Part shown: positions 60,301-64,000 of the stretch, piece after piece | Numbering within the stretch: the first letter of the stretch is position 1 | Layout: every line of letters starts with the position of its first letter | Assembly: GCA_964017045.1 (NCBI GenBank) | Contig: OZ024794.1 | Location: 24,237,340-24,301,339 of the forward strand | Source: Omphiscola glabra | Lineage: Eukaryota; Mollusca; Gastropoda; Lymnaeidae | Direction of reading: 5' to 3' | DNA length: 64,000 nucleotides | Translations under genes and position numbers: made by a program | Notes under the pieces: generated by a model | The model's input: the letters and a program-made list of their open reading frames with translations, nothing else | Told to the model about the DNA's origin: nothing | Database searches by the model: none

Positions 60301-63300
60301 TGAACCGAGCCTTAAGAATTAAGGCATGCGCAGTTCTAATCTTCTCTGATGAATTCCTTAAAGCCATTTAATCTCTGATCTATTCCCGGGAAGCCAAGGC
60401 CATAAATAAACTTGCAACACATTTTAAACGCTTTGTTATATTTTCTTCAAATCAGCCCTATTGATTTATATAGCTTTATAGAGGTCATAAAAAGTTGTGT
60501 TTTCTCTGGCGAGTGTGCAGGTGACCAATCACCGGACAACTTTTTCCGGCAGCAATCGCTCCGGAGAGAGGTCCCGTGTTGTTATATACACAAATGTGTA
60601 CGCGATCAAGGCCCCAAAATGAAGTTTAATATTATGAAAACGTTATTCCACGTACTTTGAAAAGAAATTCCGTGTACTAATAAATATTCGAACTTTCCCA
60701 ATTTCATCCGAATTCGCGTTATAGCGGGAGGCGTTGTAAAGGGTTCAGCTGTATTTCGTTTGCTTAAAGTTTTCTTTATTAAAATATATTCTGAAAAGAC
60801 TGTTGAAATATTAGTTATATTTAGTGATGCACTGTCAGGTAGTCGTTGCCATCTTAAGAACACATTGCAGCAAATAAAATTCAAATTCTTTGGAATGATT
60901 GATATAAGATATAATTATATTTCTAATTCTAATTGGGTTTATTTAAACCCTTGAAAGGGAATATATGCAATGGTCCTCAAAATTAGAATAGCCTAGGTCC
61001 TATCGAAAGCTTAATCCGGCCCTGATAATAGCAACAAACCACCGCATATTGTTATTCGTTTAAATGATATATAATATACTACATGTATCACCTGGTCTGA
61101 TGTAAAAAAAAAAGTATATGCATCGATTTTTATCTTTTATTTGAAAATCATGTGACAGACGTGTGCGCCTCCCATCAGCACTGTGTCTTAAGATAATCAT
61201 GTGACAGACATGTGTGCCTCCCAGCAGCTCTGTGTCGAAGAAGAGCTCCGCCCGTGACGAAGCCTGATATACGCGTCCCTTCCCGTCCCTTCCTGCACCG
61301 CTCCATCAATAAATGATATATGCTCTATATGTAGCTTATAAACATCTATGGACATTGTATGATTTCTGCTCCCCCCCCCCTTTGAGGTTTGCGCTCGGGG
61401 CTGTCACCCCCTTCGCCCCAACCTTCACATGGTCCTGCCTTCCGAGGTACATGGGTTGATCCCGCTCTCCTATATGTATATATCCAGCTATATATATATA
61501 TTTATATATTTAATATATATAGTGAGATCTAGACACTTACGGGAATCAGCTGGAAAACTGCAAATCTTGATCTCGGTTTTGACTTACTCCCCTTGCCTAT
61601 CCTCGGTAATGGAACTTTGACCTTAGGTAAGTAGAGTATAAAGATCATGACCAGTGCCATGCAGCTGTGGGAATGAAATAAAGTAATAAAGCGACATTAA
61701 GCCTTTTTTTAAATATATAATTTATAATATAAGAATTTTCTGATTCGTAAATCTAGTAGACTTATTATTTTTACTTTTTCGTAAAGGATTCGACAAAGTT
61801 CGCACGAGTAAAATACCTTTTTAAGACTAGGAAATTAATCAAACAAAATATAAGAAAATCTGGAAAAAAAGAACGCAAGAAAACAAGCAACGTATCGGCA
61901 AAAAGCCTTCATCAGCGAGTGAGATTAGCAGTCCATAAGACTAAACTGTTAACCAAAAGTTGAGCTCTATAGCGTTTTCCGGGATCTTTTGAGTAAGATG
62001 AACCAAACCGAACCAAAATTAAAAAAAAAAAATTAATCAAATCTTTGTAGTTCATAGGAAACTGGCCAAAATATAAATAAATATATGAAACAATGTTATA
62101 AAGATGCAGGCTGCTTAGAAGTTATATATTTAAACGAAATATTTTTGTATTATCATTAATTGTGTATCGAAGCCTTTTTTCAATATTTTTCGATTTATTC
62201 TCTAGATATAATTTGGAAATATAAATTTAAAAAACACATCAACATCCATTTTTTTTAGTAACCATGACGCAGTTATTTTCTGTGCTGTATTGCTGTTCAC
62301 TTAATAACATCACGACCAACGATATTTGGAGACAGCTTGTTGTATAAAAAGGACAGCCCTACCTCAATGCCACTATGAAATTGGGTCGGGAGTAGATGGT
62401 AGGCAGCCTGAAAAGAGACACGCCGATGAGTGAGATGGTGCACGCTACAGTGATCGGACCGATGAAGCGTAGCACGAGTCCCAGCAGACCGAAACCACCG
62501 AAGAGTACTTCCACCAAGGACGCCACCATCAGAGCGCCGGCCATCTGTGGGGAAAGATCGCAGTGTAAGCCAGGGCGTATCCTAATTAGTATATCGGCAG
62601 TTTTAATACGCCTTGATATGCGTCTTTATTTAGTCGAATAAGTACAATGATATCGCGAGCATTGCCTCGCATAGCCCTTGCTTATAGCTATCGGGCAGGA
62701 ACTGTGTAATATCCCCATAATAATGTTCCGATAACTGAACAATAACCACATTATACAGTTAAGCCTGGGATATGGTCAGTCGACTTGTGATGATACATAA
62801 TGTGATCAAATATTATTAGGGTATTGACATATTGACAACTCTATACATCTGTGTCATTTGTAATCTGTGTAGATAGGAGATATGAAATAAATTTTAAGAA
62901 ATTCACTGCGTACACTTTATAATAATATTTTAAAAGATATTGTTGGGGGAGGTCAAAGTCATTTGCGTTTTGACATTTTTTCTCTTCCACGTTTATCATA
63001 CTCTTTTACTCATCCTAATATTCATTTCTGAAACATCCCAGAGTTGACGTATCCCCAATGTATGACCTATCTCTATAGGCCTCCACGTTATCTCAGAGTT
63101 GACCTATCACCAATGTATGACTTACCTCTCGCAGCCTCCACATGATCCCAGAGTTGACCTATCACCAATGTATGACCTACCTCTCGCAGCCTCCACGTGA
63201 TCCCAGAGTTGACCTATCACCAATGTATGACTTACCTCTTGCAGCCTTTACGTGACCCCAGAGTTGACCCATCACCAATGTATGACCTATCTCTATAGGC

Positions 63301-64000
63301 CTCCACGTTATCTCAGAGTTGACCCATCACCAATGTATGACCTACCTCTCGCAGCCTCCACGTGATCCCAGAGTTGACCCATCACAAATGTATGACCTAC
63401 CTCTCGCAGCCTCCACGTGATCCCAGAGTTGACCCATCACCAATGTATGACCTACCTCTCGCAGCCTCCACGTGATCCCAGAGTTGACCCATCACCAATT
63501 GATGACCTACCTCTTGCAGCCTCCACATGATCCCAGGTAACGGGTCGTCCCCAATCGATGACGCGTTGGTTGCTACCGTAACGTTCGATAACCAGCTCTC
63601 CGTTGAAGCTGTGGACAACAGTGGACAGTATAAATATTTAAGAGCTAAACGAAATAACACGGTCAATTTAAATATGAAAAGAACCGACTTGTATTCATTT
63701 CACTGATTCGTTGGATGTGTTTTTGTTTTACGCTATCGCTATCATTATTTTTAAACAGAAATCAGTCAACATCAAAATGGACGCCATTACTCGTATTTAC
63801 ATTGGCGTGGTGCACTCACAGTTACACTAATAGAAGCGCAGGTTTGAACAGTTCAAGTACTGGTGGTGATTGCGCCGGTTTAGATTAAATACCTTCATTG
63901 TGTGCACTGGGCTGTGTCGTCGGGCACTTCCACACGGGATCGCGTTGCAAGGCCAGGAGGGGCACAAGGAATGATGAAGAAGGACCTTGGAAGATAGGCA
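51148..64000 (-). CDS. SLC23: SLC23-type nucleobase/ascorbate transporter, last ten exons (5' end outside window)
   Basis: Ten exons join in phase to 1511 nt, about 500 C-terminal residues ending in TAG. The family comprises 14-TM plasma-membrane symporters; vertebrate members carry ascorbate with sodium, others nucleobases. Seen in order: LxIFQGPSSSFLVPLLAL (TM3 region), N-glycosylation sites NVT and NAS in the following loop, MVASLVEVLFGGFGLLGLVL, LRFIGPITVACTISLIGVSL, VESVGDYYAAQQACE (TM8), TTSYSGNIAVLTLSK (NAT motif region), VAGGLLIFVSLFGKVGAA, VDMTSSRNLLVVG, LDNTVPGSLESRG and a hydrophilic tail ending DLESQT. Odd: the NAT signature, usually [Q/E]-N-x-G-x4-T-R, reads G-N-I-A-x4-S-K, so the substrate may be unusual. 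It lies upstream of PHM on the same strand, 9.2 kb apart. Paralog identity within SLC23 is not resolved. Confidence 0.93.
51595..51850. repeat. Pyrimidine-rich low-complexity tract
   Basis: Irregular repeats of ccctctattccctcac and related 10-15-mers, more than 80% C/T in places. No coding feature. Confidence 0.75.
52505..52856. repeat. Minisatellite, ~27/54-bp units
   Basis: Units ccccactcttctaccag + (atg/cta)tgttg and atcttcaaccagatgttgcc; the outer units diverge. Confidence 0.88.
53155..53392. repeat. 8/16-bp minisatellite (ctaagtca/ctaagtcg)
   Basis: Short array just downstream of the SLC23 exon ending at 53422; it does not include exon sequence. Confidence 0.9.
53422..53517 (-). CDS. 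SLC23: SLC23 exon
   Basis: 96 nt, acceptor ctgcag, donor gtggga, phase 1 to 1. It encodes INVILGTPMFLGGFLAMFLD then NTVPG, matching LLTT-x-MFVGG...LDNTIPG. Confidence 0.9.
53650..54092. repeat. 17-bp minisatellite (agagatggtgttatatc), ~26 units
   Basis: In the SLC23 intron upstream of the exon at 53422; variants ttttatc and ttatatc alternate. Confidence 0.92.
54625..54885 (-). repeat. ~65-bp array including SLC23 exon donor (54879)
   Basis: On the minus strand the donor region gtgagaatac...cagaat recurs near 54692 and 54758; units also share ggccagcctgtactacaatg. Confidence 0.8.
54879..55046 (-). CDS. SLC23: SLC23 exon
   Basis: 168 nt, acceptor ctgatag, donor gtgaga, phase 1 to 1. It encodes GVLMIIVGTLLSIGLSSLKD then VDMTSSRNLLVVGVPFMAG, matching LQ-x-VDMNSSRN. 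A LINE fragment ends about 20 bp upstream of its acceptor. Confidence 0.93.
55066..55945 (-). mobile_element. LINE 3' fragment (L2/CR1-like), second copy, in SLC23 intron
   Basis: Minus-strand frames read LDRLDYCNFLLSGSPKHLEK, HVTPLLHSLHWLPVKTRIDY and ERSFSFCAPKEWNSLPLHIR, then the (TAA)n-type end near 55070. Frames are broken, so it is dead. It has the gene's orientation and its 3' end lies ~20 bp from an exon's acceptor. Confidence 0.82.
56207..56312 (-). CDS. SLC23: SLC23 exon
   Basis: 106 nt, acceptor gttacag, donor gtgagt, phase 0 to 1. It encodes TVSRVVMYVAGGLLIFVSLF, then GKVGAALTTIPNPIL, matching GKIGA-x-FATIP-x-PV. Confidence 0.92.
56395..56668 (-). repeat. ~37-bp array including SLC23 exon donor (56659)
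   Basis: On the minus strand units read atccaaggtaatttttggtg + gtcatctcttaa; the real junction is gtccaaggtaaattt. About six copies. Confidence 0.88.
56659..56912 (-). CDS. SLC23: SLC23 exon (TM8 and NAT motif)
   Basis: 254 nt, acceptor attcttag, donor gtaaat, phase 1 to 0. It encodes SSVVESVGDYYAAQQACE, HAISRGILVEGIGSVISG and TTSYSGNIAVLTLSK. The NAT signature at the end is altered. The donor is repeated in the adjacent ~37-bp array. Confidence 0.94.
57256..57407. mobile_element. hAT-type MITE (CAGAGGCGTA ends) in SLC23 intron
   Basis: Ends cagaggcgtaac and gctacgcctctg; 8-bp duplication tttatcag (57248-57255, 57408-57415). Confidence 0.88.
57570..57720. repeat. Dispersed element with TTTCGGC...GCCTTC core
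   Basis: Contains ggcgggacaataaaagaaga, then tgtttcggccaagagccttc and ctcagcag; the flank (revcomp aatagcagaacaaggtatgt) matches the flank of the 30-bp array at 31310. Non-coding. Confidence 0.6.
57917..58073 (-). CDS. SLC23: SLC23 exon
   Basis: 157 nt, acceptor gttacag, donor gtaaga, phase 0 to 1. It encodes ILLGVIIMWIVVWILTLCNV, then RADAKLDIIHSSDWFHFTYP, matching ARTD...WFRFPYPGQ. Confidence 0.92.
58155..58200. repeat. Possible DNA-transposon end (cagggccggatt)
   Basis: cagggccggatttcccctct followed by taagcttaagcctagg; the inverted counterpart ttaatccggccctg with cctagg...aagctt lies at 60990-61024. The flanking 8-mers do not match well, so the pair may be one old 2.87-kb element or two relics. 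Confidence 0.4.
59004..59203. mobile_element. SPIN-like hAT MITE (200 bp)
   Basis: Ends are cagcggttctcaacc and ggttgagaaccactg, flanked by a perfect 8-bp target duplication atctagag (58996-59003 and 59204-59211). Interior blocks (gggtcgcgacc, acatgaggaactctattaaa, ggtcgcggcattag) match my memory of the SPIN ('Space Invaders') hAT family, known from tetrapods and a few invertebrates including a pond snail. It lies in an SLC23 intron. Confidence 0.85.
59590..60115 (+). repeat. Dispersed ~400-bp repeat family, copy D
   Basis: Shares with the copies at 50108, 42870 and 32383 the blocks cttcggacggctacttgacc, ttgaaaattgg, caacacat...tcaaatttt, ccgataactgcgctaaatga and ataaaggattta. Non-coding; class unknown. 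A 150-bp G/C-rich segment near 59975-60060 is not shared. Confidence 0.7.
60125..60311. mobile_element. PIF/Harbinger-like MITE in SLC23 intron
   Basis: The ends share an inverted ttcacacgatcaaattt; left end ggggttgtctaag, right end ccgagcc; both flanked by TTA, the 3-bp target typical of PIF/Harbinger. No coding frame. Confidence 0.65.
61541..61664 (-). CDS. SLC23: SLC23 exon
   Basis: 124 nt, acceptor cccacag, donor gtaagt, phase 2 to 0. It encodes CMALVMIFILYLPKVKVPLP followed by a basic loop and RFAVFQLIP, matching the FS-x-YL...VPVP and FQ-x-FPV segments. Confidence 0.88.
61870..61940. repeat. Relic with TTTCGGC...GCCTTC core
   Basis: Reads caacgtatcggcaaaaagcc then ttcatcagcgagtg; shares its core with the elements at 31310, 57570 and 13260. 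Confidence 0.5.
62363..62544 (-). CDS. SLC23: SLC23 exon (two membrane segments)
   Basis: 182 nt, acceptor ccccacag, donor gtaggg, phase 0 to 2. It encodes MAGALMVASLVEVLFGG and FIGPITVACTISLIGVSLF, both family hallmarks (GAIMVAS, FIGPLTIAPTISL). Confidence 0.93.
63012..63561 (-). repeat. 55-bp array seeded at SLC23 exon donor (63511)
   Basis: The real exon end (ggctgcaagag|gtaggt) is followed by junction copies at 63456, 63401, 63346, 63291, 63236, 63181, 63126 and 63071. All keep the exon-tail-like sequence; 63291 and 63071 have GT changed to AT, and the other six keep a GT donor. Confidence 0.95.
63511..63608 (-). CDS. SLC23: SLC23 exon (glycosylated extracellular loop)
   Basis: 98 nt, acceptor tccacag, donor gtaggt, phase 1 to 0. 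It encodes STESWLSNVTVATNASSIGD and ends MWRLQE, aligning with RIRELQ of vertebrates. The exon tail and donor are the first unit of the 55-bp array downstream. Confidence 0.88.
63893..64000 (-). CDS. SLC23: SLC23 exon (TM3 region), cut by window edge
   Basis: Open from the edge to donor gtattt, phase 1 out. It encodes PIFQGPSSSFLVPLLALQRD, then VWKCP, matching the family's LP-x-FQ-x(5)-F-x-P...WKCP segment. Confidence 0.88.

Overview
The window is animal nuclear DNA. Genes are split by GT-AG introns, the DNA is AT-rich, tandem repeats are extremely dense, and there are many short non-autonomous DNA transposons and 5'-truncated LINEs. A stand-alone PHM gene, an SLC23 transporter and a SPIN-type hAT element together fit a gastropod mollusc. 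A pond snail (Lymnaeidae or a related hygrophilan) is my best guess, because SPIN elements are known from Lymnaea. The species is inference, not something the sequence states.

Three protein genes can be reconstructed exon by exon. (1) At 19853-22716 (+) there is a four-exon, 330-residue class A-like seven-transmembrane receptor that lacks the usual DRY arginine and the NPxxY motif. (2) At 26698-41943 (-) there is a 14-exon, 426-residue peptidylglycine alpha-hydroxylating monooxygenase (PHM) with a signal peptide, all six copper ligands and no lyase domain; it converges on the receptor gene. (3) From 51148 to beyond 64000 (-) lie the last ten exons of an SLC23-type nucleobase/ascorbate transporter with an altered NAT signature. 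PHM amidates neuropeptides and needs ascorbate and copper. An SLC23-type transporter lying upstream on the same strand is suggestive, but its substrate is unknown and the adjacency may be chance.

Regions: 1-11100 is intergenic minisatellites with LINE scraps and one hAT MITE. 11110-12482 is a TIR-bounded element carrying a U2 snRNA-like head. 12485-14830 holds two different LINE fragments. 15100-18000 is more minisatellites. 18000-26600 holds the receptor gene and mostly plain flanking DNA. 26700-42000 is PHM with intron arrays. 42250-51100 is intergenic with paired hAT MITEs and an interrupted repeat copy. 51148-64000 is the transporter with LINE, hAT, Harbinger-like and repeat copies in its introns.

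The most unusual pattern is that at least six tandem arrays, in all three genes, begin at an exon's 3' end. Their units contain copies of the 5' splice site, and in most cases of the preceding exon tail, producing rows of decoy splice donors. I saw no matching case at a 3' splice site. Two further highlights are a 75-bp hAT MITE whose 8-bp target duplication contains the receptor's own stop codon, and the SPIN-like element, which belongs to a family known for horizontal transfer.
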